Source of the DNA: Arthrobacter alpinus
GTDB taxonomy: Bacteria; Actinomycetota; Actinomycetes; Actinomycetales; Micrococcaceae
DNA: 64,000 bases
Reading direction: 5' to 3'
NCBI RefSeq assembly: GCF_900105965.1
Contig: NZ_FNTV01000001.1
Location: 1,364,001 to 1,428,000 of the forward strand
The notes under the pieces were generated by a model. The model made no database searches, was not told the DNA's origin, and worked only from the letters and a program-made list of their open reading frames with translations. A program made the position numbers and the translations under genes. This document shows, in pieces, positions 35,761 through 44,151 of this stretch. The stretch's first letter is position 1. Each line of letters begins with the position of its first letter.

Positions 35761-37023
35761 ATGAACCCCTCAAACACCACTCCGGAAAGAGAAACTCTCG
35801 CCGGTCTCCCACTCGCAATGGACTGGCTCACGGAGACATACAAGCAATTGCACCGTCATCCTGAACTGAGCTTTCAGGAGCATCAGACAAGCGCCCTGGT
35901 AAGCGAGCAGCTCACCAACTTTGGATACTCCGTGCAGCACATCGGCGGCACCGGGGTGGTTGGCGTGCTCGCCAATGGGCTTGGGCCAACCGTAATGTCC
36001 CGCGCCGACATGGATGCCCTCCCCGTCACGGAGGCCACCGGACTGCCCTATGCCTCCGAGACTGAAGGCGTCATGCACGCCTGCGGCCATGACGTCCACG
36101 TGGCGGCTTTGCTCGGTGCCGCAAGACTCATGGCGGAGAGCCCAAATGCGTGGTCAGGGACCTTTATTGCCGTTTTTCAACCTGCGGAGGAGGCCGGAGG
36201 GGGATCACGCGTCATGGTCGGGGACGGCCTCGTCGGAAAGGTGCCCAGGCCCGACGTCGTCCTTGGCCAGCACGTTATGCCACTGCCCGCTGGCACCTTG
36301 GCCACGGCGGCCGGGCCTGTGCTGTCCGCAGCGGACTCGATGAAAATTACAGTTCACGGAAAGGGTTCACATGGGTCCATGCCACACATGTCTGTGGACC
36401 CCGTGGTTCTGGCCGCCTCGATTGTCCTGAAGCTGCAGACGATTGTTTCGCGCGAGACCAGGCCGGGGGAGTTCGCGGTGGTGACGGTGGGCGCCTTGAA
36501 TGCAGGCACCAAGTCCAACATCATCCCGGACCGCGCCACCTTGCTGCTGAACATCCGCAACTATGATGACGCCGTGCGCACGCGCGTCCTGGCTGCCATC
36601 AAGCGCATTGTCGAGGGCGAATGCGCCGCCGCGGGGTCGCCAAGGAAACCGGAGTTTGAGTTTTACGATCAGTTCCCGCTGACGAGCAACGACACCAGTG
36701 TCACGGAGCTAATCACGGACGCTTTTGCGTCCCATTTTGGTCAGGCTTCCGTGCAGCAAGCAGACCGGCAGACCGCGTCGGAGGACTTCAGCGCCATTGC
36801 CGACGCCTTTGGGGCACCTTACAGTTACTGGTTCCTTGGTGGCAGCGATCCGCAGGCATACCAGGCGGCAGTGAAGAACGGAACGGTTGATGCAGACATC
36901 CCGGCCAACCATTCGCCGTATTTTGCCCCGGTCATACATCCCACTCTCACCGTGGGCGTCCAGGCTCATGTGGTCGCAGCAATGGCCTATTTGGGCGGAC
37001 GGATGCCCTCGATTAGCAACTGA
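35761..37023 (+). CDS. M20-family amidohydrolase
   Basis: A 420-residue metal-dependent amidohydrolase of the M20D (hippurate hydrolase, IAA-amino acid hydrolase) group. LHRHPELSFQEHQT, SRADMDALPVTEATGLPYAS and GVMHACGHDVHVAALLGAAR are the metal-binding motifs, and FQPAEEAGGGSRVMVGDG carries the catalytic glutamate pair. NHSPYFAP near the end holds the last metal histidine. It would cut an N-acyl amino acid. The ATG at 35761 is preferred to a TTG at 35743. Its last 37 bases overlap the converging TetR gene. Confidence 0.9.
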   Translation: MNPSNTTPERETLAGLPLAMDWLTETYKQLHRHPELSFQEHQTSALVSEQLTNFGYSVQHIGGTGVVGVLANGLGPTVMSRADMDALPVTEATGLPYASETEGVMHACGHDVHVAALLGAARLMAESPNAWSGTFIAVFQPAEEAGGGSRVMVGDGLVGKVPRPDVVLGQHVMPLPAGTLATAAGPVLSAADSMKITVHGKGSHGSMPHMSVDPVVLAASIVLKLQTIVSRETRPGEFAVVTVGALNAGTKSNIIPDRATLLLNIRNYDDAVRTRVLAAIKRIVEGECAAAGSPRKPEFEFYDQFPLTSNDTSVTELITDAFASHFGQASVQQADRQTASEDFSAIADAFGAPYSYWFLGGSDPQAYQAAVKNGTVDADIPANHSPYFAPVIHPTLTVGVQAHVVAAMAYLGGRMPSISN

Positions 37024-37667
37024 AGTGCACGCTGGCCGGTTACGGGCCAGCCGGACTCCTTGACGGGCGCGGCTGCGTTGGCCATGGCCGACATCAAGAG
37101 GACGTCAGTTGGTTCAAAATCGCTCCGGACCGTGTGTTGGACCTTGGCCCGGTCAACAAGTTGTTCGAGTTGCTTCGTTACGCGTCGTTCCAGGGTATCC
37201 AAGGCCTGAATCAGTTCCCGGTGGGACGAGCCCCTGGCCCAGCCGACACCGCCAACGTAGCCGCCAAGAATCAATTCGCGCATACCGCGATCGGCCATGA
37301 ACTGGTCCGTGCTCCGGCTCAAAAAGTATACGAGCCCTTCCCATGCTTCGGGATACTCGTTTGCCTCAACGGATAGTTTCTCGGCATACGCCATGTGTTC
37401 ACGGTAGACGTCCAGGATCAAGACATCCTTGTCGCGGTAGCGGCGGTACAGGGTGGCTACACCGATGCCTGCTGCCTTGGCCACGTCAGCCAGGGGGACC
37501 CCAAGTCCTTTGCTCGAAAATAGCTCGTGGGCCGCCTGATGCAGCTGCCGATCACGTGCGCTGGCAAGGTCAGGTTCAGCTTGCGCCTGGGCAGGCACGA
37601 CGGCGTTGCCCTCGTCGGCGCTCTGGCGGGCGGGCGTGTGGTTCGTCAATGATGGCGTCAACGGCAT
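36987..37667 (-). CDS. TetR-family transcriptional regulator
   Basis: A 226-residue repressor with an unusually long N-terminal extension (about 35 residues, rich in alanine and glutamine) before the helix-turn-helix at about residues 36-82 (PLADVAKAAGIGVATLYRRY). The C-terminal ligand domain is of the TetR_C type. It is divergent from an MFS drug exporter, and two copies of a palindrome lie between them, so it most likely represses the exporter and itself. It converges on and slightly overlaps the amidohydrolase gene. A start farther inside the frame is possible. Confidence 0.9.
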   Translation of the reverse strand: MPLTPSLTNHTPARQSADEGNAVVPAQAQAEPDLASARDRQLHQAAHELFSSKGLGVPLADVAKAAGIGVATLYRRYRDKDVLILDVYREHMAYAEKLSVEANEYPEAWEGLVYFLSRSTDQFMADRGMRELILGGYVGGVGWARGSSHRELIQALDTLERRVTKQLEQLVDRAKVQHTVRSDFEPTDVLLMSAMANAAAPVKESGWPVTGQRALQLLIEGIRPPK

Positions 37668-37738
37668 GCGGGCGAAGCTTCCGGTGGTAGGGGGGCGTAA
37701 TCGATGTCAACTCAAGTCTAGCGCTTAATTTTCTTCAG

Positions 37739-37785
37739 CGGAATAGTTGTTCCGTATGTTGTAGACTTTGTGGAATAGCTATTCC
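37739..37785. promoter_or_regulatory. Twin TetR operators around the exporter promoter
   Basis: CGGAATAGTTGTTCCG (37739-37754, imperfect) and GGAATAGCTATTCC (37772-37785, perfect) share the form GGAATAGYTRTTCC with centres 32 bases apart, about three helical turns. TAGACT at 37762-37767 between them is a plausible -10 box for the exporter. Confidence 0.75.
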
Positions 37786-37823
37786 GGTGGAATGGCTTCA
37801 TCAGTCACAAGAGGCAAAGGTTT

Positions 37824-39323
37824 ATGAGTACTGCAACGCAATCGAACCAGTTCAAAACGGTCAACCAGGTCCCACCTTCCACGCCGGATTCAAAATGGAA
37901 GGCCCTACGCTGGTGGTCGATGCTTGCCATCGGCATGTCCCAGCTCATGGTGGTGTTGGATGCAACCATCATGAACGTGGCACTGCCCAGCGCCCAGATT
38001 GACCTGGGGTTTTCCGATACGCTCCGCCCGTGGGTTATCACGGCCTACGCACTGGCCTTTGGAGGCCTTCTTCTCCTGGGCGGCCGCATCGCCGATCTCA
38101 TGGGGCGCAAGCAGATCTTCCTCATTGGTCTGGTTGGCTTTGCTGTGGCCTCCGCCTTGGGTGGCGCGGCACCAACCTTTGGCGTGCTGCTCGCCGCCCG
38201 AGTGCTTCAAGGCATCTTCGCAGCCTTACTGGCACCGGCAGCTTTGTCGCTACTCACCACCACGTTCACCGATCCGGCCGAACGTGGAAAGGCCTTTGGC
38301 ATCTATGGGGCCCTCGCTGGTGCCGGGGGCGCCGTAGGCCTGTTGCTTGGCGGAGTCCTCACGGAATTCATGACGTGGCGCTGGACCCTCTACGTGAACA
38401 TCGCCTTTGCCGCCGTCGCCTTCATTGTTGGCGTCATTGCCATTGCTCCGACCGTGCGCGAGCGTGGAGTCAAACTGGATGTGCCGGGCGCTGTGTTCGC
38501 CACCTTGGGCTTCTTCGCCCTGGTCTTTGGCTTCACCAACGCCGAGGAACACGGCTTTTCAAGCAGCAGCACCTGGGGATTCCTTGCTGCCGGTGTGGTG
38601 TTGCTGATGGTCTTTGTCATGATTCAACGCAAGGGCAAGTCACCTCTGCTACCGCTTCACATCGTGGTGCACCGCGATCGCGGCGCCTCCATGCTGGCCA
38701 TCTTTGTTGCCGGCGCTGTCATCTTCGGTGTCAACCTGTATTTGGTCTACTACCTGCAGATCGTTCTGGGCTTCACGCCTCTGCAAACGGGCCTTGCTGT
38801 GTTGCCCCTGTGCCTGGGCATCATGATCTCCGCAATGCTTTCAACATCGGTCCTCATGTCCAAGCTCGGAGCCAAGGTATTGGTTCCAGCCGGAATGTCG
38901 GTCTCCGCGATCGGCTCGGTTCTGCTCATGCTTGCCAAGGCGGACAGCAGCTACGCACTGCATGTAGCGGTTCCCATGTTCATCGTGGCCGTAGGTCTGG
39001 GTGCCATTATTTCATCGGCCCTGAGCGTCGGCACGTTGGGCGTTGACCGGCACCACGCCGGCGCTGCATCTGCGGCCGTGAACGCCTCGCAGCAACTTGG
39101 CGGTTCCATTGGCCTGGCAGTTCTGAACACCCTGGTGGCCGGAGCCACCATCACCGCCGTTGGCTCCGGCGAAGGGCAGCTTGAGTCCCTCGTTAGCGGC
39201 TACCAGCAGGCCTACCTTGTCTGCGCCGCACTTCTGGTCGTTGGTGCCATGGTGACGGCCCTGATGTACCGCAGTCGCGAACACACCGCAGTGACAAGCA
39301 GTGAGGCTGCCGTGCACATGTAA
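37824..39323 (+). CDS. MFS drug exporter, EmrB/QacA (DHA2) type
   Basis: A 499-residue proton-coupled efflux protein with about 14 membrane segments. The motif A of the family is GGRIADLMGRKQIF, motif D1 is LDATIMNVALPSAQIDLGFS and motif C is GPSLAGAGGAVGLLLGGVL-like (GALAGAGGAVGLLLGGVLTE). The gene is controlled by the divergent TetR protein. Substrates are usually lipophilic or cationic toxins; not predictable here. Confidence 0.92.
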   Translation: MSTATQSNQFKTVNQVPPSTPDSKWKALRWWSMLAIGMSQLMVVLDATIMNVALPSAQIDLGFSDTLRPWVITAYALAFGGLLLLGGRIADLMGRKQIFLIGLVGFAVASALGGAAPTFGVLLAARVLQGIFAALLAPAALSLLTTTFTDPAERGKAFGIYGALAGAGGAVGLLLGGVLTEFMTWRWTLYVNIAFAAVAFIVGVIAIAPTVRERGVKLDVPGAVFATLGFFALVFGFTNAEEHGFSSSSTWGFLAAGVVLLMVFVMIQRKGKSPLLPLHIVVHRDRGASMLAIFVAGAVIFGVNLYLVYYLQIVLGFTPLQTGLAVLPLCLGIMISAMLSTSVLMSKLGAKVLVPAGMSVSAIGSVLLMLAKADSSYALHVAVPMFIVAVGLGAIISSALSVGTLGVDRHHAGAASAAVNASQQLGGSIGLAVLNTLVAGATITAVGSGEGQLESLVSGYQQAYLVCAALLVVGAMVTALMYRSREHTAVTSSEAAVHM

Positions 39324-39361
39324 GTGGAGACCGGCAGGCCCATGCTTCGACATGCGAAAGG

Positions 39362-39396
39362 CGCTATCCGCCCTGAAACCTCCAACGCGGATAGCG
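39362..39396 (+). terminator. Terminator-like hairpin after exporter
   Basis: CGCTATCCGC pairs perfectly with GCGGATAGCG across a 15-base loop, followed by TCTCTGCC. It lies between the exporter and the converging arfB. Confidence 0.6.
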
Positions 39397-39444
39397 TCTC
39401 TGCCGTGTTTCGAAGCGTTCTGGCCTGAAGGCCATGTCAGCTGT

Positions 39445-39867
39445 TCAATCGGCGAAGGGCCGCTTTCGCAGGGACTTGGTGGTTGAGCGCTGCGACTTGG
39501 CAGCTTGATGACGCCGTTTGGAGCCGCGGGTGGGTTTGGTGGCACGGCGCGCCGGTCCTGCCGGAGCCAGCCCGGTGGCGATGATTTCGGCCATCTTGGC
39601 GAGGGCAATCTCGCGGTTGCGCAATTGGGAACGTTGCTCGGATGCCACCACGGTAAGAACCCCCGCCACCATCCGGCGCCCCAACCGTTCTGTGAGCAGG
39701 ATCCGCTGCTCATCGCTCAGGACGGCCGAACCCAGCGGATTCCAGAACAGTTCAACCCGGCTGTCGGAGGTATTAACATGCTGACCGCCCGGTCCCGAAG
39801 ATCGCGAGAACCGCCATCCCAGCTCCGACGCCGGAATGGTCAGCTGTGGTGTTACCTCCAGATCCAT
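39445..39867 (-). CDS. arfB: Alternative ribosome-rescue factor (YaeJ/ArfB)
   Basis: A 140-residue peptidyl-tRNA hydrolase that frees ribosomes stalled at mRNA ends. RFSRSSGPGGQHVNTSDSRV contains the catalytic GGQ at residues 27-29, and the C-terminus is a basic tail (KRRHQAAKSQRSTTKSLRKR) that enters the empty mRNA channel. It is smaller than class I release factors, as expected. It stands alone. Confidence 0.94.
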   Translation of the reverse strand: MDLEVTPQLTIPASELGWRFSRSSGPGGQHVNTSDSRVELFWNPLGSAVLSDEQRILLTERLGRRMVAGVLTVVASEQRSQLRNREIALAKMAEIIATGLAPAGPARRATKPTRGSKRRHQAAKSQRSTTKSLRKRPFAD

Positions 39868-39945
39868 GATCTAAGTCTTGCATGCCGACCCATGTCCAAG
39901 CGTTGGCATAGGAATTCCCGGCAACGCACGTTTCGTCGTCGGACT

Positions 39946-40578
39946 TTAGCGGGTGGGGACGCCTGAAACGCCCGTGTAGGTGGCGTAGTCTGCAGTTCCG
40001 GTGACCTCGTAGCTCTGGAGGGCCAGCCCGCCGGGCGTGGTTTGGCTGGAGATCAGGCGAAGGCCCGTGGGCGTGGCACCTTCGGGGAAGAGGCGGCGGC
40101 CACTGCCCACCACGACGGGTGCTACCACCAGTCGGACTTCATCGATCAGCCCTGCGGCAAAAAGTGACTGAGCCAGAATGGAGCTTCCATGGATCTGGAT
40201 TTCTCGGCCGGGTGATTCCTTGAGCTTCGCTATGGCACTGGCAGCGTCTCCGGAAAGGACTGTGGTGGGATTCCATGAACCGTGTGTCAGCGAGTCGGAG
40301 GCGACGAATTTGGGCAAGCTGTTCATGCGCGAGGTAAAGGGATCATTGGGATCGTCAATCTGTGGCCAGTCGCGTGCGAAGGCTTCATAGGTGTGTCGTC
40401 CAAGCAGCAGCGCATCGGCCCGTTCAAGCCAATTTGATGCTTGGTCAATGAAACTCTGGTCCATGTGGGGCACCAACCAACCGCCCCGCGTGAATCCGCC
40501 GCTGGTATCTTCCTGGGGCGATCCTGGGCCTTGAGAAACGCCGTCGAGACTCACAAATTCCGTCAATGCCAGTTTCAC
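39946..40578 (-). CDS. RibD/dihydrofolate reductase-like protein
   Basis: A 210-residue protein with the RibD C-terminal (DHFR-like) fold. VSLDGVSQGPGSPQEDTSGGF, LLLGRHTYEAFARDWPQ and the NADPH-binding IQIHGSSILAQSLFAAGLIDEVRL are the recognised motifs. These stand-alone proteins are common in Actinobacteria and mostly uncharacterised. It lies next to a second member of the family, 30 bases upstream in the direction of transcription. Confidence 0.87.
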   Translation of the reverse strand: MKLALTEFVSLDGVSQGPGSPQEDTSGGFTRGGWLVPHMDQSFIDQASNWLERADALLLGRHTYEAFARDWPQIDDPNDPFTSRMNSLPKFVASDSLTHGSWNPTTVLSGDAASAIAKLKESPGREIQIHGSSILAQSLFAAGLIDEVRLVVAPVVVGSGRRLFPEGATPTGLRLISSQTTPGGLALQSYEVTGTADYATYTGVSGVPTR

Positions 40579-40608
40579 AATTTTTCCCCTGCGTTTGTTG
40601 GTTCTTGA

Positions 40609-41187
40609 CTACTGGGCCAGCGGTGCAAATCGCGTCATCGAGTTGCCAGAATCAAAAGTTGCCGTGTCAAGCATTGAGAATTGGGCGGGTGTGAACTCGT
40701 GATCGAAGGCCCGAAGCCCTGAACCAATGATGACGGGGTATCGCTTGATAATGAGCTCATCAATGTCAGGGAGCAGTGCTGCCGCCAATTGCCCGCCGCC
40801 GGCGAGATAGATATCGAAGCGGGAGTCTTCATTCTTGAGGCCCCGAATGACCTCGCGCGGATCCGCTGCCGTGACGTTCACCTGCGGGTCGGGCGAGGCG
40901 AGGGTCCGTGAAAACACCACCTGTTGAAGATGAGAGTAGGGACTCGTAATTCCCATCTGGAGGGCAGGGTCATAGGTCCGCCGGCCCATGACCACCGTGT
41001 CGAAGCGAGTCAGGGGTTGATCTGACATCCCAAGTTGCACACGTGCATGATGCGGCATCAGGTCCGAGTAAGTGGTGACCATGTATTGCACGTAGTCATC
41101 TGATCCGGCAAAGAAATCAACTTGATCTTCAGGGCCAGCAATGAAGCCGTCCAGTGAGAGCGAAATGAAGTAGACCAATTTGCGCAC
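40609..41187 (-). CDS. RibD/dihydrofolate reductase-like protein
   Basis: A 192-residue RibD C-terminal family protein. FISLSLDGFIAGPEDQVDFF, VVMGRRTYDPALQMGI and the IYLAGGGQLAAALLPDIDELII segment are the family motifs. It differs clearly from the neighbour at 39946, so an old duplication or separate acquisition is likely. It is probably the first gene of a two-gene unit with it. Confidence 0.86.
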   Translation of the reverse strand: MRKLVYFISLSLDGFIAGPEDQVDFFAGSDDYVQYMVTTYSDLMPHHARVQLGMSDQPLTRFDTVVMGRRTYDPALQMGITSPYSHLQQVVFSRTLASPDPQVNVTAADPREVIRGLKNEDSRFDIYLAGGGQLAAALLPDIDELIIKRYPVIIGSGLRAFDHEFTPAQFSMLDTATFDSGNSMTRFAPLAQ

Positions 41188-41320
41188 AGTTCAGTTACCC
41201 TTCGACGGCTGGTGGTCCCTTCACGCTAAGTGAAGGGTTGGAACTGGGTCAAGGGCATCGGTCCGCCGTCGAATCAAGGCGGGCATGGACGGAAGCGCCC
41301 GTGAGGAAGGAAAATGGAGC

Positions 41321-41698
41321 ATGAGATACACACTTCTTTTGCATTATCCGGAGATGGACACCGCTTCCCTGGGCCCGGAGGCCATGGCAGAGGGGCAACG
41401 TGCCTTCAGTAAATACGCCAAGGACCTCCAAGACGCCGGGGTTCTTGTGAGCGCGGAGGTGCTTCAGCCGTCGTCGAACACCACCACCCTGACCCTTGCC
41501 GAGGGTACGCCGGTGCTCGTGGCCGGGCCGTTCGCCAACGATCCTGTCCGACTGGGTGGGATCGTTGTGATCGATGTTCCGGATCTGGACACAGCCATCG
41601 AATGGGGAAAATCCGCGCCGGCTCTTGCCTGGGGCGCCATCGAAGTTCGGCCGGGTGCCCTGTTCACGCTCGACGGCGAATGGACCCCCAATACCTAA
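41321..41698 (+). CDS. YciI-like DGPF-domain protein
   Basis: A 125-residue protein of the YciI/YCII (PhnB-like small ferredoxin fold) family often found beside extracytoplasmic sigma factors. RYTLLLHYPEMDTASLGPEA opens it, VLVAGPFANDPVRLGGIVVI carries the GPF/G motif and ALAWGAIEVRPG the last strand. The ATG at 41321 is taken as the start from family alignment by eye. No sigma factor gene lies beside it here. It is followed by the MocR gene. Confidence 0.82.
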   Translation: MRYTLLLHYPEMDTASLGPEAMAEGQRAFSKYAKDLQDAGVLVSAEVLQPSSNTTTLTLAEGTPVLVAGPFANDPVRLGGIVVIDVPDLDTAIEWGKSAPALAWGAIEVRPGALFTLDGEWTPNT

Positions 41699-41751
41699 AG
41701 GCGGCCAGGCGGCAATGCGGAACAGACGGTCACATTCTTGGTGGCAGGACA

Positions 41752-41787
41752 ATAACGTTATCTAATTACTGCATGGCTATAGATAAC
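41752..41787. promoter_or_regulatory. Nested inverted repeats over the MocR start codon
   Basis: ATAACGTTAT at 41752-41761 is a perfect ten-base palindrome, and GTTATCTA (41757-41764) pairs with TAGATAAC (41780-41787) as an eight-base inverted repeat flanking the ATG at 41773. TATCTAAT (41759-41766) is a plausible -10 box. An autoregulatory operator of the MocR protein is likely. Confidence 0.55.
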
Positions 41788-43146
41788 AGGGCTGCCGAGA
41801 TTGCCGACATGCTCAAACTCCAGGCAACGTCGATGCGGGCAGGGGACAAGCTGCCCTCGGTGCGCGAGCTGTCCAAGACGTACGGGGCAAGTCCGGTGAC
41901 CATTACACAGGCAATCACCACCTTGTCTGCCCTCGGAATTGTGCGTGCCGAACCCGGCCGGGGTACCTTCGTGGCGAAGCTGAAGGAACAAACCGAGCCC
42001 GATTACGCGTGGCAGTCTTCCGCCTTGGGCCGGTCAAGGGTGGAGCCTGGCCGTGTCAGCAGGCCCGGTAGCCACGGGCTCGAAGACGTGCAACTTTCCT
42101 GGGGTTATTTGGCACCCGAACTTCAACCATTCGATGAACTGCGCACTCTGGGGGTGCGGGCTGCAAAGAGCCATCGAGCCTGGACCATGGCACCACCCAT
42201 GGGACTGCCGGAATTGCGTCGTGCCTTCGCCACGGACTTTAGTGCCGATGTCCAGGACATGCTCATCATGCCTGGCGGCCAGCAATCCCTGGTGTTTGCC
42301 ATGCGCACCCTCGCCGATCCGGGCAGCACACTGATCACGGAAAGCCCCAGCTATCCCGGAGCTACTATCGCCGCACAGGCTGCCGGATTGGGCTTGGCGG
42401 CCGTACCGTCCGACGCCGAGGGGATCCTGCCTGACAAACTCGCCGATGCCCTGGAGCGAACCCACGCGAAGCTCATTTACCTTCAGCCTTGTTACGCCAA
42501 CCCGACGGGTGCCATTTTGAGCCCCGGACGCCGGGTCGAGGTGTTGGCACTGGCCAAGAGCCACGGAGCCTTCATCATTGAGGACGATTGGGCCAGGAAC
42601 TTGTCTCTCGACGGAGCCGCCCCGCCGCCGCTTTTCACCCAAGACCCGGATGGGCATGTGGTCTCGATTGCGACGCTGTCCAAGCCTGCCGCTCCTGGCC
42701 TGCGCGTCGGCGCCATTGCTGCACGTGGCCCTGCTGGCGAGCGGCTGCGCAGCGCTCGCATTGCCGATGACATGTGCGTCCCACCGCTTGCTCAGGAAAT
42801 TGCCCTCGGATTGCTCACCTCAAGTGCGTGGCCACGCCACGTCAAACGACTTCGTTCGGGGCTGCTCGAGCGACGCGACGCCATGGTGGCCCAGATCCGC
42901 GAGTCAATGCCCGGTGCGCGTGTGGTCAACATTCCTACCGGAGGCATCCATCTCTGGGTGAGACTTCCTGAAGGAATCGACTCCACTGCTCTCACAGCGG
43001 CGGCTCAAAGTGCCGGGGTCCTCATTGGAGATGGGAAGCATTACTACGTGGATGAACCCGCAGCACCGCATATCCGGTTGTCCTTCAGCGCTGCCTCCAT
43101 CGCGCAAATTCAGGCAGGAGTGCGCCGGATCGCGACGCTAATCTAA
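41773..43146 (+). CDS. MocR-type regulator, GntR plus aminotransferase fold
   Basis: A 457-residue fusion of a winged-helix GntR domain (residues about 1-75, LPSVRELSKTYGASPVTITQ) and a fold-type I aminotransferase-like domain that binds PLP. VSIATLSKPAAPGLRVGAIAA is the position of the PLP lysine (TLSK), and LQPCYANPTGAILSPGRRV is the NPTG motif. MocR proteins sense PLP, amino acids or vitamins and regulate neighbouring genes or themselves. Here the nearest genes are a YciI-like and a VOC protein, neither an obvious target. A frame open from 41602 overlaps the YciI gene and is not used. Confidence 0.9.
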   Translation: MAIDNRAAEIADMLKLQATSMRAGDKLPSVRELSKTYGASPVTITQAITTLSALGIVRAEPGRGTFVAKLKEQTEPDYAWQSSALGRSRVEPGRVSRPGSHGLEDVQLSWGYLAPELQPFDELRTLGVRAAKSHRAWTMAPPMGLPELRRAFATDFSADVQDMLIMPGGQQSLVFAMRTLADPGSTLITESPSYPGATIAAQAAGLGLAAVPSDAEGILPDKLADALERTHAKLIYLQPCYANPTGAILSPGRRVEVLALAKSHGAFIIEDDWARNLSLDGAAPPPLFTQDPDGHVVSIATLSKPAAPGLRVGAIAARGPAGERLRSARIADDMCVPPLAQEIALGLLTSSAWPRHVKRLRSGLLERRDAMVAQIRESMPGARVVNIPTGGIHLWVRLPEGIDSTALTAAAQSAGVLIGDGKHYYVDEPAAPHIRLSFSAASIAQIQAGVRRIATLI

Positions 43147-43189
43147 AGCTGCAGGCGAGTTTGCTTGTGCGCCCCGCAGGCTCAACTAG

Positions 43190-43561
43190 CTACACGTGTT
43201 GGTCCACGATGACCGGATTGCCATCCGGGTCCACAACAATAAAGCTGGCCGGCCCGGTGGTCGATTCATCGGCCTCAGCCATGAATTCCATTCCCTTTTC
43301 CCGGAGTTGGCGTTGAACTTCACGGACATCGGTGAACTGGGAAACCCCTTGGGCGTCCTGGTTCCAACCTGGATTGAAGGTCAGGGCGTTCTTCTCGAAC
43401 ATCCCTTGGAAAAGGCCAATGACAGCATCGCCGTTCTTGAGCACGATCCAATTCTGGCTGACATCTCCCACATGGTGGGTGAAGCCAAGCTTTTCGTAGA
43501 AGGCCAAAGACGCGTGGATGTCCTTTACCGTGAGACTTACCGAAAATGCACCGAGTTGCAT
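43190..43561 (-). CDS. VOC-family (glyoxalase-like) protein
   Basis: A 123-residue protein with the vicinal oxygen chelate fold (two beta-alpha-beta-beta-beta units). GAFSVSLTVKDIHASLAFYEK begins the first unit and FIVVDPDGNPVIVDQHV ends the second. Members include glyoxalases and antibiotic-binding proteins; the metal ligands are incomplete by eye, so it may be a binding protein rather than an enzyme. It converges on the MocR gene. Confidence 0.83.
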   Translation of the reverse strand: MQLGAFSVSLTVKDIHASLAFYEKLGFTHHVGDVSQNWIVLKNGDAVIGLFQGMFEKNALTFNPGWNQDAQGVSQFTDVREVQRQLREKGMEFMAEADESTTGPASFIVVDPDGNPVIVDQHV

Positions 43562-43771
43562 GGGGGGCTCCGCTCAAGAGTGGTGGTTGTTCTGTGATCC
43601 TACCTGTGTTGACCGGCTCCGTCCCCGCAGTGGTGAAAATCCTTCCCTGCACTGGTGAAAAAGGGTTGAAGAGATCATGATGGAGGCAGGTGGACGCTCG
43701 GAGAACTCTCCCGTTACGGCGTTCCGCCACCGGACCGGTAGTACGATCCTTGACCAAGGAGCTGACTCGTC

Positions 43772-43876
43772 ATGGACATGATGGGACTTGCTGTTGCCAT
43801 TGCAGTCATTGTTGTTGTCACCATTATTTTGGGCCTCATCGCCACCCACGGAACAAAGCGGCGCCCGGGCCACTAA
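43772..43876 (+). CDS. Very small single-pass membrane protein
   Basis: A 34-residue open frame, too short for usual gene calling. It begins MDMMGLAVAIAVIVVVTIIL, one continuous hydrophobic segment of about 20 residues, and ends in a basic tail (HGTKRRPGH), so a single-pass protein with the tail inside is expected. AAGGAG lies ten bases before the ATG. It stands alone. I do not recognise it; the composition and binding site support a real gene, but no homologue was checked. Confidence 0.5.
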   Translation: MDMMGLAVAIAVIVVVTIILGLIATHGTKRRPGH

Positions 43877-44151
43877 CTTACTTCGCGCACGGAATCGAGC
43901 CCAAGCGCGGAAAATGATGCTGCCACCAGCCCGGTCCAGCCGGGCGCCGGTGGCAGCAGCCGAATCCTCCCAGATGCAGGTGAATGCGCTGGCCGGCGAG
44001 GTCCTCCATGATGGACGACGCCGGACCCTCCAACATGTTCGGCCCGCCGCTTTGCCGTTCCCGGCAGCGGCGGGCCGAACTTGTCCCTGGCTCTGCCACT
44101 GGCGAGGGGGCCTCGGAGTGGGTTCAGCTACAGCACGTGCGGTGCCGCCAA
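43877..44151. repeat. Gap with two large hairpins
   Basis: This stretch between the tiny membrane protein and the GH65 gene holds no supported gene but two strong inverted repeats. GCTGCCACC (43919-43927) pairs with GGTGGCAGC (43949-43957) around an inner GCCCGG/CCGGGC stem, followed on the minus strand by ATTTT. GTTCGGCCCGCCGCT (44037-44051) pairs with AGCGGCGGGCCGAAC (44066-44080), with a further GCCG/CGGC stem inside and three outer pairs after one mismatch. Confidence 0.6.
43919..43957 (-). terminator. Probable terminator of the GH65 operon
   Basis: Hairpin with a nine-pair outer and six-pair inner stem; on the minus strand it is followed by ATCATTTTCC. It lies about 195 bases after the GH65 stop codon, with the larger hairpin in between. 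Confidence 0.5.

Noticed and set aside
37999..39046. Overlapping long frames inside the MFS exporter
   Set aside because: They are other-frame shadows of the exporter, rich in arginine and histidine, with no start signal.
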